A DNA stretch of 28,248 bases from an uncultured Verrucomicrobiota bacterium (GTDB taxonomy: Bacteria > Verrucomicrobiota > Kiritimatiellia > RFP12 > UBA1067), in the NCBI GenBank assembly GCA_947305585.1, contig CAMZDY010000006.1, positions 1 through 28,248 on the forward strand, in the 5' to 3' direction. The translations under genes and the position numbers were made by a program. The notes beneath the pieces were generated by a model. It did no database searches. It saw only the letters and a list, made by a program, of their open reading frames with translations, and was not told where the DNA came from. Below, piece by piece: positions 1 through 8,455 of this stretch. The first letter of the stretch is position 1. The number at the start of each line of letters is the position of its first letter.

Positions 1-63
1 AACAACAATCAGCGCAACTCAAACAAAAGTGTCTTTTCTACTTGACGAACTGGGCGATTGCGG

Positions 64-1605
64 TCATTCCCACTCGATGGTGGCCGGGGGTTTGGACGAA
101 ATGTCGTACACCACGCGATTGATGCCGCGCACCTCGTTGATGATGCGGTTGGACATCGTGGCCAGGGTGTCGTAGGGGATGCGCGTCCAATCCGCCGTCA
201 TCGCGTCCACCGAATTCACGGAGCGGATCGCGCACGTGTACTCGTAGGTGCGCTGATCGCCCATCACGCCTACGGACCGCACGGGCAGCAGTACGGCAAA
301 CGTCTGCCAGATCGTGCGGTAGTCGGGCAGCTTGCGGATTTCCTCCTGAACGCGCAAATCGGCCTGCTGCAGGAGCTTCACCTTAGCTTCCGTCACCTCG
401 CCGAGAATCCTCACGCCGAGCCCGGGTCCGGGGAACGGCTGGCGGTCCAGGAGTTCGCGGTCCATCCCCAGCACGCGTCCTACGGCGCGAACCTCGTCCT
501 TGAAGAGATCGCGCAGCGGTTCGACCAGTTCGAATTTGAGGTCTTCGGGGAGGCCGCCCACGTTGTGGTGGCTCTTGATCGTCTGGGAGGGCCCGTTCTT
601 CTTGGAGGACGATTCGATCACGTCGGGATAGATCGTGCCCTGGCCGAGGAACTTGCAGTCTTTGAACCTGCGCGCCTCCTCGGCGAAGACGTTGATGAAC
701 TCGCGGCCGATGATCTTGCGCTTCCGCTCGGGATCCGAGACTCCCGCAAGCGCGCCGTAGAAACGCTGCGCGGCATGCGCCACGTGAAGATCGAGTCCGA
801 GTTTGGCCTTGAACATCTCCTCCACCTGCACGTCCTCGTTATGACGCAAGAGTCCGTTGTCCACGAAAATGCAATGGAGCCGCGTGCCGATGGCCTTGTG
901 CAGGAGAACGGCCGCCACCGACGAATCCACGCCGCCGGAAAGTCCCAGCACCACTTCTTCGTCGCCGATCTGCGCCTTGAGCTTCCCGACGGTTTCGTCG
1001 ATCCAGTTCTCGAGCTTCCAGTCGCCCTTGCAGCCGCAAACCTTGAAGAGGAAGTTGCCGATGATCTGACTTCCGTGCTGGGTGTGGACGACTTCGGGAT
1101 GGAATTGGATCGCATAGAAGCGGCGCGCCTCGTCGCGGATGGCCGCATAGGGGCAGTTGCCGGACACGGCCGAAACGCGGAAGCCTTCCGGAATCCTGGC
1201 GACGCGGTCGCCATGGCTCATCCACACGATGAACTTTTCCGGGAGCCCGGTGAAGAGGTCGTTGCCGGGGATGGTGGTCATTTCCGTCTTGCCGTACTCG
1301 CGCTCGGTGCCTGGCTCGACCGCACCGCCGAGGTGCTGGCTCATGAGCTGCATGCCGTAGCAGATGCCGAGCACCGGAACGCCGAGCTTGAAGATTTCGG
1401 GGTCGATCCCCGGCGCGCCCGGCTCGAACACGCTGTTCGGCCCGCCGGAAAGGATAATCCCCTGCGGCATGTCCTCGCGCAACTTGGCGGCGGAAATGTC
1501 GAACGGAACGATTTCGGAAAAGACCTGCAACTCGCGGATCCGGCGCGCGATGAGTTGCGTATACTGGGAACCGTAGTCGAGAATTGCGATGCGTTGCACT
1601 TTCAT
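64..1605 (-). CDS. guaA: GMP synthase (glutamine-hydrolysing)
   Basis: Converts XMP to GMP with glutamine and ATP, the last step of de novo guanine nucleotide synthesis in the cytoplasm. The 513 residues fit the family (about 515-525). The N-terminal class I glutamine amidotransferase domain has the nucleophile Cys82 (GICYGMQ) and His169/Glu171 (FHPEV). The ATP pyrophosphatase domain has the PP-loop SGGVDSS at 223-229. The C-terminal dimerisation domain ends in the typical PATIEWE. The ATG at 1605 is preceded by a good AAGGAGT ribosome site. It is the last gene of the long minus-strand run, 12 bases after xerD. The 63 bases beyond its stop hold nothing convincing. A purine nucleoside phosphorylase two genes upstream also acts on guanine compounds. 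Confidence 0.97.
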   Translation of the reverse strand: MKVQRIAILDYGSQYTQLIARRIRELQVFSEIVPFDISAAKLREDMPQGIILSGGPNSVFEPGAPGIDPEIFKLGVPVLGICYGMQLMSQHLGGAVEPGTEREYGKTEMTTIPGNDLFTGLPEKFIVWMSHGDRVARIPEGFRVSAVSGNCPYAAIRDEARRFYAIQFHPEVVHTQHGSQIIGNFLFKVCGCKGDWKLENWIDETVGKLKAQIGDEEVVLGLSGGVDSSVAAVLLHKAIGTRLHCIFVDNGLLRHNEDVQVEEMFKAKLGLDLHVAHAAQRFYGALAGVSDPERKRKIIGREFINVFAEEARRFKDCKFLGQGTIYPDVIESSSKKNGPSQTIKSHHNVGGLPEDLKFELVEPLRDLFKDEVRAVGRVLGMDRELLDRQPFPGPGLGVRILGEVTEAKVKLLQQADLRVQEEIRKLPDYRTIWQTFAVLLPVRSVGVMGDQRTYEYTCAIRSVNSVDAMTADWTRIPYDTLATMSNRIINEVRGINRVVYDISSKPPATIEWE

Positions 1606-1617
1606 TTTCGTTACTCC

Positions 1618-2535
1618 TTATGATCGATCGGCATTGTGCCTGGGGTGGAGTTTGTGGACTTCGGCAAAACGGGCCGCATCCACATGGGTGTAAATCTGGG
1701 TGGTGCCGATGTCGGAATGGCCCAACAGCTCCTGGATGGCGCGGATGTCAGCACCGCGCGAAAGCATGTGCGAAGCGAAGCAGTGGCGGAGGACGTGCGG
1801 CGATATCTTGGACGCCTCGATCCCTGCCGCCATCGCCCGCTCCTTGACGATCTTGAGCACGCCGCGGCGCGTGAAACGTCCCTGCCGGCGGGTCACGAAG
1901 ACGTATGGGATGGAGAAATCGCCTTTGGTGAAGACAATCCGGGCCGACTCGAGATAGGCGGACAATGCCCTGCCTGCCGCCCCGCCGATGGGCACCACGC
2001 GTTCTTTGGAGCCCTTGCCGAAAATACGCAATAGTTCTCCGTCGCCCACGACGTCCTCGAGCCGGAGATCGCACAATTCGCTCACTCTGAGGCCGCAACC
2101 ATAAAGTATTTCGAGCATGGCCCGGTCGCGCAATTCGCGAGGTTCCTTTCCGTCGACGGAGTCGATCAGCCGGAACGTCTCTTCCTCCGTGAGCACCCGA
2201 GGGAGCGTCTTGTCCAGCTTCGGAGAATCGAGCAGTTCAGCCGGATCGTGCGCGATTATGCGATGCGATTTCAAAAACCGCATGAAACTCCGGATGGCGG
2301 CCGAACGCCGGGCGCGGGTGGACGACTTGCGTCCGTCTTCGCGTTCGCCTTTCAGGAATTCGCCGATGTCGTCTGCCGTAATCTCTCCCGACCCGGTCTT
2401 CCCGCGCTGGGCCAGAAAGGCGGCGAACAGCTTGAGATCGCCCCAATACGCCTGGCGCGTATTCTCCGACTGCCCCGCCTCCAGCAGGATGGAGTCGACA
2501 AAAGCGTCGATATCAGAGTCGAGCGACGAATCCAT
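1618..2535 (-). CDS. xerD: Tyrosine recombinase XerD/XerC-type
   Basis: Site-specific recombinase expected to resolve chromosome dimers at dif together with a partner Xer protein. The 305 residues comprise an N-terminal SAM-like core-binding domain (about 5-95) and a C-terminal catalytic domain. The full catalytic set is visible: Arg150 (GCGLRVSEL), Lys174 (FGKGSKER), His247 and Arg250 (HVLRH), His273 (LLGHSDI) and the nucleophile Tyr282. The spacing matches E. coli XerD nearly residue for residue. Its start overlaps the end of the upstream phosphorylase gene by 23 bases, so it is part of the operon. The housekeeping setting argues for a chromosomal Xer protein rather than a phage or integron integrase. 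XerC versus XerD cannot be settled from this sequence alone. Confidence 0.92.
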   Translation of the reverse strand: MDSSLDSDIDAFVDSILLEAGQSENTRQAYWGDLKLFAAFLAQRGKTGSGEITADDIGEFLKGEREDGRKSSTRARRSAAIRSFMRFLKSHRIIAHDPAELLDSPKLDKTLPRVLTEEETFRLIDSVDGKEPRELRDRAMLEILYGCGLRVSELCDLRLEDVVGDGELLRIFGKGSKERVVPIGGAAGRALSAYLESARIVFTKGDFSIPYVFVTRRQGRFTRRGVLKIVKERAMAAGIEASKISPHVLRHCFASHMLSRGADIRAIQELLGHSDIGTTQIYTHVDAARFAEVHKLHPRHNADRS

Positions 2536-3331
2536 CGATTAGACTGCGCATTCTCGGTTTGGCGCATTCGGCCGCGTCGATCACTTCCTGATGGCTCAAG
2601 GGCGCATGGCCGATCCCGGCGGCGAGATTGCTCACCAGCGAAACCGCCGCCACTTTGATGCCGCACGCATGGGCGAACACCGCCTCCGGCACGGTGGACA
2701 TGCCAACCACATCGGCCCCCTGCTGCTTGTAGGCGCGCACCTCCGCCGGAGTTTCGTAGCAAGGCCCGGCGGTGAAAGCGTAGACGCCGTCCATCATCCG
2801 GAGATCGAGCCGGTTGGCGCAGGCGTGAAGCTTCTCGATCAAAGGACGGCTGTAGACTTCGGTCATGTCGGGGAAGCGCGAGCCCCATTCCACATGATGG
2901 GAACCGATGAGCGGATTGAGTCCGACTATATTGATATGGTCTTTGACCGCCACGAAGTCGCCCGCTTTGAGGGCGGGATTGATTCCGCCCGCCGCATTGG
3001 TCACGAGAAGCTTCTCCGCGCCCATCCGGCGCAAGATCTCGACCGGCAGAACCACGCTCTCCCAGCCTGCGCCTTCGTACCAGTGGCGTCGGCCGCACCA
3101 GGCGACGATCCGTTTGCCTTCGCGCATATACACTATGAGTTCGCCCGCATGGCCAGGCACCGTGGCCCGGCCGAGCAGGGGGATATCGGCATACGGCACC
3201 CTGACGAGACATTCGTCCATCGCCAGCGCGTCGCCCCAGCCGGAACCCAGCATGATGCCGAGATCGGGCGGAGTCCGGAAACACTCGTCCGGCAAACATC
3301 CTGCGGCATGATCGAAATCGGATGGCGACAT
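2513..3331 (-). CDS. punA: Purine nucleoside phosphorylase, trimeric type
   Basis: Cleaves purine nucleosides with phosphate to the free base and ribose-1-phosphate (purine salvage). The 272 residues match the trimeric PNP/MTAP family: phosphate-binding GSG at 29-31, His61 in GHAGEL, a conserved RRHWYEG block, TNAAGGINP at 111-119 and GPCYETPAE at 189-197. Glu193 and Asn235 (SLVSN) occupy the positions that give 6-oxopurine (guanine/hypoxanthine) specificity in the mammalian enzyme, so PNP is favoured over methylthioadenosine phosphorylase. The ATG at 3331 was chosen because an AAAGGAGG site lies 6-8 bases upstream and the homologous N-terminus begins there; the reading frame stays open further upstream. 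It starts 11 bases after mnmA and overlaps xerD by 23 bases. Confidence 0.9.
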   Translation of the reverse strand: MSPSDFDHAAGCLPDECFRTPPDLGIMLGSGWGDALAMDECLVRVPYADIPLLGRATVPGHAGELIVYMREGKRIVAWCGRRHWYEGAGWESVVLPVEILRRMGAEKLLVTNAAGGINPALKAGDFVAVKDHINIVGLNPLIGSHHVEWGSRFPDMTEVYSRPLIEKLHACANRLDLRMMDGVYAFTAGPCYETPAEVRAYKQQGADVVGMSTVPEAVFAHACGIKVAAVSLVSNLAAGIGHAPLSHQEVIDAAECAKPRMRSLIDGFVARL

Positions 3332-3342
3332 GCTTCCTCCTT

Positions 3343-4422
3343 TCAAGGTTGCCGGCGGATCACGCCGCCGGCCAGAACTTTGGTGTCCGAGTAGAAAACC
3401 GCGCTTTGTCCGGGCGCGATTCCGGCAATGCCTTCGGGAAACCTGGCCTTGATCGTCCGCCCGTCCTCCAAAAGCGAAAACGAAGCCGGTCCTTTGGGCG
3501 CGCCGGCGCTCCGCACCTTGAGCGTGCAGGGGATATCCCGCCCCGGTTCCGGCGGAGCCATGCCCACCCAGTTGAGATCGGTGCATTCGAGCGAATTCTT
3601 GACGGCGTCCTTTTCGAACCCCACCACCACTTCGTTTCGGCAAGCATCAAGCGAAACCACGTAATATGGCGTGCCTCCGCCTATGCCCAGACCCTTGCGC
3701 TGCCCTACCGTGTAATGCCAGAAGCCGCGATGGCGCCCGAGCACCTTGCCGTCCAGATCTACAATATCGCCGGCCCGGTCTTCCGCCCCCAGCAGTTCGG
3801 ATACGTCGCCGGAGTAGAAATCCTGGCTGTCGGGCTTGTCGGCCATGGGGAGGTCGTGTTGACGGGCGATCGAGCGCACCTCGGACTTGGTCATGCCGCC
3901 CATCGGGAAAAGCTGGCGCCCAAGTTGTTCCTGCGTAAGCCGATAAAGAAAATACGACTGGTCCTTGCCCTCGTCGAGCGCGCGATGGAGTTCATAGCGT
4001 CCGGTCCCGTCATTGTGGACCACGCGGGCGTAGTGGCCGGTGGCGAATTTGTCGAATTCGAGTCCCGACTTCCTCGCCAGCTCCGGCAGCAGGCCGAACT
4101 TCATGAGCCGGTTGCAGAAGACGCAGGGATTGGGAGTGAAGCCCGAAAGGTAGGTCTCTCGGAAATAGGTGACGATCGACCGGTCGTATTCCTCGCAGCA
4201 ATCGTAGACATGGTACGGGATCCCCAGACGATCGGCAAACCGGGCGGCGGTTTCGATATCTTCCGCCTCGCCCTTGCCGAAGCACGCATCACGGTTGCCG
4301 CCCTGGTACTTGCCGTTCCAAAGCTTCATGGTGATACCCACCACCTCGTACCCCTGCGCCTTGAGCAAGAGGGCCGAAACCGCCGAATCCACCCCGCCGG
4401 AAAGTCCTACCGCCACTTTCAT
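3343..4422 (-). CDS. mnmA: tRNA-specific 2-thiouridylase MnmA
   Basis: Thiolates U34 of tRNA Lys/Glu/Gln anticodons. The 359 residues carry the PP-loop SGGVDS (8-13), the NPCVFCNR block with Cys100 and Cys103, TGHYARV (128-134), GKDQSYFLYRL (152-162) and the C-terminal beta-barrel domains. The region that in E. coli reads STGICFIGE and holds Cys199 here reads DSQDFYSGD (198-206), so Tyr203 replaces the second catalytic or cluster-binding cysteine. An additional CysCys pair (75-76) and Cys47 are present. The gene starts at the ATG at 4422, which overlaps the pilD stop as ATGA, implying translational coupling. MnmA is the best assignment overall; the cysteine loss suggests a variant clade or a changed sulfur-transfer mechanism. 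Confidence 0.92.
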   Translation of the reverse strand: MKVAVGLSGGVDSAVSALLLKAQGYEVVGITMKLWNGKYQGGNRDACFGKGEAEDIETAARFADRLGIPYHVYDCCEEYDRSIVTYFRETYLSGFTPNPCVFCNRLMKFGLLPELARKSGLEFDKFATGHYARVVHNDGTGRYELHRALDEGKDQSYFLYRLTQEQLGRQLFPMGGMTKSEVRSIARQHDLPMADKPDSQDFYSGDVSELLGAEDRAGDIVDLDGKVLGRHRGFWHYTVGQRKGLGIGGGTPYYVVSLDACRNEVVVGFEKDAVKNSLECTDLNWVGMAPPEPGRDIPCTLKVRSAGAPKGPASFSLLEDGRTIKARFPEGIAGIAPGQSAVFYSDTKVLAGGVIRRQP

Positions 4423-5219
4423 TTGAGCATTCCCAGATACCAGGCTACGATTTCCTGGCCGAAAAAGATGTGGATGAGGTTGGCAAGACAGATATAGGGA
4501 CCGTAGGGGATTTCGAAGTGGCGGGAGAGTTTGCGCGAAAGCAGCATGGCGACCACCCCGCCGATCGACCCCAGAAACGACGATACGATTAGCGCGAAGA
4601 GGACGCCGTCCCAACCGGAGATGGACCCTACCGCCCCCATGAGCAGCACATCGCCCATGCCCATCGCCTCGCGCTTGAACGCCAACGTGCCAAGCGTCCT
4701 TGTAAGCCACATGATGCCCAGCCCCGACAACGACCCGACGACACACCAGAGCAAACTGGTCCAAGGCGCCTGACCGAACAAGAGCGGAATCGCAAGCGAC
4801 AGGAAAAGACCGTAGATCATGCCGCCGATCGTGACGAAATCAGGCAAAAGCTTATGGTCGAAATCGATGGCGCTCCCGACGATCATGAGGGCTATCCACA
4901 CCCAGAGGAACGGCGCATCCAGACCGAACCGGAGCCATGCAAACATGAAGAGAAATCCCCCGAGCGTTTCGATCGCGATATACCTGGGCGATATTTTCTC
5001 CCGGCAATTGGCGCATCTGCCGCCCAACGCCAGCCAAGAGAAAATAGGGATATTCTGGTACCACTTGATGCGCGCTCCGCACCGGGGACAATGCGAAGGC
5101 GGCCGGACGATGCTCTCGCCTCGGGGAACGCGCCAGATGACCACGTTCAGGAAGCTCGCGATTACCGACCCGAAAAAGAAACTCCAGACGGCGATGAGGC
5201 TATTCAGACTTAAGCTCAC
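4419..5219 (-). CDS. pilD: Type IV prepilin peptidase / N-methyltransferase
   Basis: Inner-membrane aspartic protease that cleaves prepilin leader peptides and methylates the new N-terminus, serving type IV pili or type II secretion. The 266 residues begin with a membrane segment (about 7-28). A cytoplasmic zinc loop follows with two CxxC pairs (Cys44/47 and Cys69/72), and then about six more hydrophobic segments. The catalytic aspartates are in SAIDFDHKLLPD (116-127) and GMGD (187-190). The presence of the zinc loop argues for a bifunctional PilD/GspO enzyme rather than a short archaeal-type peptidase. No pilin or secretion gene is nearby; the gene simply sits in the housekeeping run. It overlaps gpsA by 20 bases and mnmA by 4. 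Confidence 0.92.
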   Translation of the reverse strand: MSLSLNSLIAVWSFFFGSVIASFLNVVIWRVPRGESIVRPPSHCPRCGARIKWYQNIPIFSWLALGGRCANCREKISPRYIAIETLGGFLFMFAWLRFGLDAPFLWVWIALMIVGSAIDFDHKLLPDFVTIGGMIYGLFLSLAIPLLFGQAPWTSLLWCVVGSLSGLGIMWLTRTLGTLAFKREAMGMGDVLLMGAVGSISGWDGVLFALIVSSFLGSIGGVVAMLLSRKLSRHFEIPYGPYICLANLIHIFFGQEIVAWYLGMLK

Positions 5220-6183
5220 GCGTCATCATCTTTCCCAACGCCGACTTGACGTCGAAACTGCCGTAGCAGGCCTCGTAGACCATTTCGGATATCGGCATGT
5301 CGACCCCAAGCTTCTGCGCCAGCTCGTGCACCACCTTGGAGTTCCACACGCCCTCGGCCACCATCTGCATGGACGCAAGAATGTCGCTTATATGCTCGCC
5401 CTTGCCCAAACGCTCGCCCACCGAATGGTTGCGGCTGTGCCTGGAGGTGCAAGTGACTATGAGATCGCCCACGCCGGCCAAACCGTTCAGGGTTTCGGGC
5501 TTGCCGCCATAGGCGAGAACAAAACGGCGCATCTCGGCGAGCCCCCGGGTGATCAGCGCCGCCCGCGTATTGTCGCCGAAGCCCATGCCGTCCGAACACC
5601 CTACCGCGATCGCCAAGACGTTCTTCACGCAACCGCCGATCTCCACGCCGGCGGGATCCTGCGAAGTGTAGACGCGGAATGCGGGACCGCTCCACGCCGC
5701 CTGAACCTTTCTGGCCTTGTCAAGGTCGACGCAGGCCGCCACGATGGCGGTTGGGATGCCGCGCGACACTTCCTCCGCATGGGTGGGTCCGGCCAACGCC
5801 ACCACGTCCTTGACGCCCAGAATCTCTTCCGCGAGCTCGGTCATGCGCCGGTTCGTCTTTTCGCAAAGACCCTTCGTGAGCGAGACCACCAGCTGATTTG
5901 CGCCAACCACCCCGCGGAAACCTTCCAGCACGGAAGCGAAGAACTTGCTGGGCGGAGCGAGCACCACGATATCCGCATCCGCCGCCTGCTGCCGGTCGTT
6001 GGTGAGCCGGAGACTGTCCGGCAACGCCACGCCTTTCAAGAACTTGAAGTTTTCCTTCCGCTCGCGCATCTCTTGCGTATAGTCCGGAAACGCGCCCCAC
6101 AGCCACACCTCGTGACCGTAGCCATTCAAGAGCAAGGCGTTCGCCGTACCCCAGCCGCCATCGCCAACCACGAATATTTTCAT
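5200..6183 (-). CDS. gpsA: Glycerol-3-phosphate dehydrogenase [NAD(P)+]
   Basis: Reduces dihydroxyacetone phosphate to sn-glycerol-3-phosphate, the backbone for phospholipid synthesis. The 327 residues have an N-terminal Rossmann fold with GDGGWGTA (7-14), a slight variant of the usual GxGxWGT. They also have the family block GGCVKNVLAIAVG with the catalytic Lys, GDNTRAALITRGL and GLAGVGDLIVTC. Length and motif order are normal for GpsA. The ATG at 6183 overlaps the ribBA stop as ATGA; the 3' end runs 20 bases into pilD. These overlaps indicate co-transcription and coupled translation. I see no unusual feature apart from Asp8 in the nucleotide-binding loop. Confidence 0.96.
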   Translation of the reverse strand: MKIFVVGDGGWGTANALLLNGYGHEVWLWGAFPDYTQEMRERKENFKFLKGVALPDSLRLTNDRQQAADADIVVLAPPSKFFASVLEGFRGVVGANQLVVSLTKGLCEKTNRRMTELAEEILGVKDVVALAGPTHAEEVSRGIPTAIVAACVDLDKARKVQAAWSGPAFRVYTSQDPAGVEIGGCVKNVLAIAVGCSDGMGFGDNTRAALITRGLAEMRRFVLAYGGKPETLNGLAGVGDLIVTCTSRHSRNHSVGERLGKGEHISDILASMQMVAEGVWNSKVVHELAQKLGVDMPISEMVYEACYGSFDVKSALGKMMTRELKSE

Positions 6184-7376
6184 ATGAGGTGTCCCATTTT
6201 TTCTTTTTTGGTCAAAAGATACTTGCGATCATGTTCATTGGCTGGAATAATCACCGGTACGCGCTCGACGATCTTGATGCCGTAGCCGTCCAGCCCCGCC
6301 ACCTTGCAGGGATTGTTGGTCATCAGCCGCACTTCCCGGAGACCCAGATCCGCGAGAATCTGCGCGCCTTCGCCGTAATCCCTGAGATCGGGGGCGAATC
6401 CAAGCGCCACATTGGCCTCGACGGTGTCCATGCCTTCTTCCTGCTTCTTGTATGCGTGGAGCTTCTGTTCGAGCCCGATCCCGCGACCTTCCTGCCGCAT
6501 GTAGACCACGGCTCCGCGACCTTCACGTTCGATCATCTCGAGCGCCTGATGCAGCTGCGGTCCGCAGTCGCACCGTTCGCTCCCGAGGACGTCACCGGTG
6601 AAGCATTCGCTATGCACCCGGACGAGCGCCGGTCCGCCGTTGCGGAGATCGCCCTTCACGATGGCAAGATGCTCGAGCCCCGTCACGCGCGACTTGTACA
6701 TCTTGAGCCGGAAATGCCCGTAGGCTGTGGGCAAATCCACCTCCTCCACCGCATCCACCAACCGGTCTTTCTGCCGGCGATAGGCGATGAGATCGGCGAT
6801 GGTCGTCACCTTCAAGCCGTGCTTCCGGGCAAACTCCATCACGTCGGGCAGCCGCGCCATCGTGCCGTCGTCTTTCATGATCTCGCAGCAGAGCCCAGCC
6901 TCTTCCAGCCCAGCCAGCCGGCATAGATCGACCGTAGCTTCCGTGTGCCCAGCGCGCTTCAGCACCCCGCCTTCGCGCGCCTCGAGCGGAAACATGTGCC
7001 CCGGACGGCGAAAATCGGACGGTTTCGCATCCGGCTTCACGCAGGCAAGTGCCGTCATGCTCCGCTCCGCCGCCGAAATGCCGGTCGTCGTGCCGATGCC
7101 GTCGATTGACACGGTGAAGGCCGTCTGGTGGTTGTCGGTGTTCTCGGCCACCATCTGACGCAAATCTAGCTTTGCGCACAGCTTGCGCGACATCGGCATG
7201 CAGATCAGCCCCTTCGCGTAGGTGGCCATGAAATTCACGTTGTCGGTGGTGGCGAACCGCGCGGCGCAGATGCAGTCGCCTTCGTTTTCGCGGTCAGCAT
7301 CGTCCGTCACCAGGATGATCCCGCCCTGCCGGAGGCTCGCCAGACACTCATCGACCGTATCGAACTTGGCTTCCAT
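6180..7376 (-). CDS. ribBA: 3,4-dihydroxy-2-butanone-4-phosphate synthase / GTP cyclohydrolase II
   Basis: Bifunctional riboflavin enzyme that makes both precursors of the pathway, from ribulose-5-phosphate and from GTP. The 398 residues show the RibB half (about 1-200), with DDADRENEGD at 25-34 and RRPGHMFPLEAREGG followed by RAGHTEA. The RibA half has the zinc cysteines in SECFTGDVLGSERCDCGP, the loop YMRQEGRGIGL and TNNPCK near the C-terminus. Both halves look catalytically intact. No other rib gene is in the window, so riboflavin genes are dispersed. There is no FMN riboswitch upstream: the start at 7376 lies only 10 bases after pyrE. It overlaps gpsA by 4 bases. Confidence 0.96.
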   Translation of the reverse strand: MEAKFDTVDECLASLRQGGIILVTDDADRENEGDCICAARFATTDNVNFMATYAKGLICMPMSRKLCAKLDLRQMVAENTDNHQTAFTVSIDGIGTTTGISAAERSMTALACVKPDAKPSDFRRPGHMFPLEAREGGVLKRAGHTEATVDLCRLAGLEEAGLCCEIMKDDGTMARLPDVMEFARKHGLKVTTIADLIAYRRQKDRLVDAVEEVDLPTAYGHFRLKMYKSRVTGLEHLAIVKGDLRNGGPALVRVHSECFTGDVLGSERCDCGPQLHQALEMIEREGRGAVVYMRQEGRGIGLEQKLHAYKKQEEGMDTVEANVALGFAPDLRDYGEGAQILADLGLREVRLMTNNPCKVAGLDGYGIKIVERVPVIIPANEHDRKYLLTKKEKMGHLI

Positions 7377-7386
7377 CTGCCGCCTC

Positions 7387-7998
7387 TCACGAACCCGGAT
7401 GCACCGGATGCGACCCCGCCTTGCACATCGGGCAGTCCTTGGCCTCCCATGTTTCCGGCGTCATCTGCATGAGCGAGAACATCGGGGTGCGTCCAAACTT
7501 CACCTTGCCGCCCGACCGGTCCACCAGCAGAATCACCCCCGCCACCGTAGCGCCGGCCGCCTTTACAAGATCGATCGTCTCCTGCACGCGGCCGCCCTTG
7601 GTAACCACATCCTCCGCCACCACATAGCGCTCGCCCTTCTTCAGCTTGAAGCGACGCATCGCGAGTACCGTATTCGGCTTGCCGGTGGCATCCACGCCTT
7701 CGCCCTGAACCTTCTCCGCGAAAACACACTTGACCCCGAGTTCGCGAGCCACCTCGTGGCCTACCAGAATGCCCCCTACCGCCGGCGAAATCACACCGTC
7801 GATCCGCTTGCCCAGTTTGCCGCTTTTCAGCGCCTCGCGCGTAACGGCCCGGCACAACTTCTCCGCCACCCGGGGATATCTCAACACGTTGGCGCACTGG
7901 AAATAGCGGTTGGAATGAAGCTTGCTCCTGAGCTCGAAGTGTCCTTCCAGCAGCGCACCAGTTTCTTTGAATGCATCCAGCACCTGTTTTTGCGTCAT
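7387..7998 (-). CDS. pyrE: Orotate phosphoribosyltransferase
   Basis: Joins orotate to PRPP to make OMP in de novo pyrimidine synthesis. The 203 residues include the conserved NRYFQCANVL substrate block, SPAVGGILVGHEVAR and the PRPP-binding loop VVAEDVVTKGG (126-136). They end with a CPMC-containing C-terminus ending in HPGS, as in the short Thermus/Aquifex-like PyrE group. The ATG at 7998 has a strong AAGGAGGAC ribosome site 7-8 bases upstream, placed in the 13-base gap after the preceding gene. It is followed after 10 bases by ribBA. No pyr attenuator is visible, and the gap is too small to hold one. Confidence 0.93.
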   Translation of the reverse strand: MTQKQVLDAFKETGALLEGHFELRSKLHSNRYFQCANVLRYPRVAEKLCRAVTREALKSGKLGKRIDGVISPAVGGILVGHEVARELGVKCVFAEKVQGEGVDATGKPNTVLAMRRFKLKKGERYVVAEDVVTKGGRVQETIDLVKAAGATVAGVILLVDRSGGKVKFGRTPMFSLMQMTPETWEAKDCPMCKAGSHPVHPGS

Positions 7999-8011
7999 TG
8001 TCTTGTCCTCC

Positions 8012-8455
8012 TTAGTCTATTTTAAGCAGTTCCTCCCGCGGGAAGGCGGCCGGTTGCGGTTGCGATTCCGGCGCCGGCGGCAATTTGTGCGGCGCGTCCG
8101 CCCCCCTCGTGACCGGCAACAGATCCGGCATGAAGCGGCTTGCCGGCTTTTCGCCAACCCGGAAACTGCACTCCAGCAATTCTCCCAGTTCCGGCTCCGG
8201 CAACTCGCTCCCCATCAGCTCCAGCCGGATCCTCCGAAGATCCCCGGCGTCAGTCGACCAGGCCGACCTTGCCGCGTTAAGCGCCCCCGCCTCCTCCTCC
8301 GCGGTAAGTTCCACAAACCGGCAATGGCCCGGCCTGCCCGATCGTGGCGACGGCTCCGCCTTGAATCCGACCGCACGGTAGGGAAACACGAGCATCAGCG
8401 CCGTCGGCACGCTGGCCACCATCAGGAACCGGGAAACTTCCGTAACCAGTTTCAC
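8012..8455 (-). CDS. Unknown membrane-anchored protein of the exbBD cluster
   Basis: I do not recognise this 147-residue product. It starts with GTG, overlapping the exbD stop as GTGA. An N-terminal hydrophobic stretch (about residues 9-25, RFLMVASVPTALMLVFPY) could anchor it in the inner membrane, and the rest would be periplasmic. The C-terminal third is Pro/Ala/Gln-rich (PPAPESQPQPAAFP). Position directly after exbB and exbD, with coupled translation, suggests it works with that complex. In other bacteria this slot is often taken by TonB-like, TolA-like or second ExbD-like proteins. I see no TonB C-terminal motif, so that comparison is inference from context only. The start is supported by the overlap; no ATG offers a better choice. 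Confidence 0.7.
   Translation of the reverse strand: MKLVTEVSRFLMVASVPTALMLVFPYRAVGFKAEPSPRSGRPGHCRFVELTAEEEAGALNAARSAWSTDAGDLRRIRLELMGSELPEPELGELLECSFRVGEKPASRFMPDLLPVTRGADAPHKLPPAPESQPQPAAFPREELLKID

Noticed and set aside
1..63. Possible terminator after guaA (AAAAG-ACA-CTTTT on the minus strand)
   Set aside because: The stem is five weak pairs with a three-base loop and no proper T-run follows; too poor to call.
58..1623. 521-codon open frame on the plus strand
   Set aside because: Complete antisense shadow of guaA; the composition is typical of reverse-strand frames and there is no ribosome site of note. Similar long plus-strand frames over mnmA, gpsA, the TPR gene and polA were rejected for the same reason.
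1618..2535. Tyrosine recombinase as a sign of an integrated element
   Set aside because: It sits inside a tightly packed housekeeping run, matches XerD in spacing of catalytic residues, and there is no att-like repeat, tRNA or phage gene nearby.
6180..8011. FMN riboswitch or pyr attenuator before ribBA or pyrE
   Set aside because: The gaps upstream are 10 and 13 bases, far too short for such elements.
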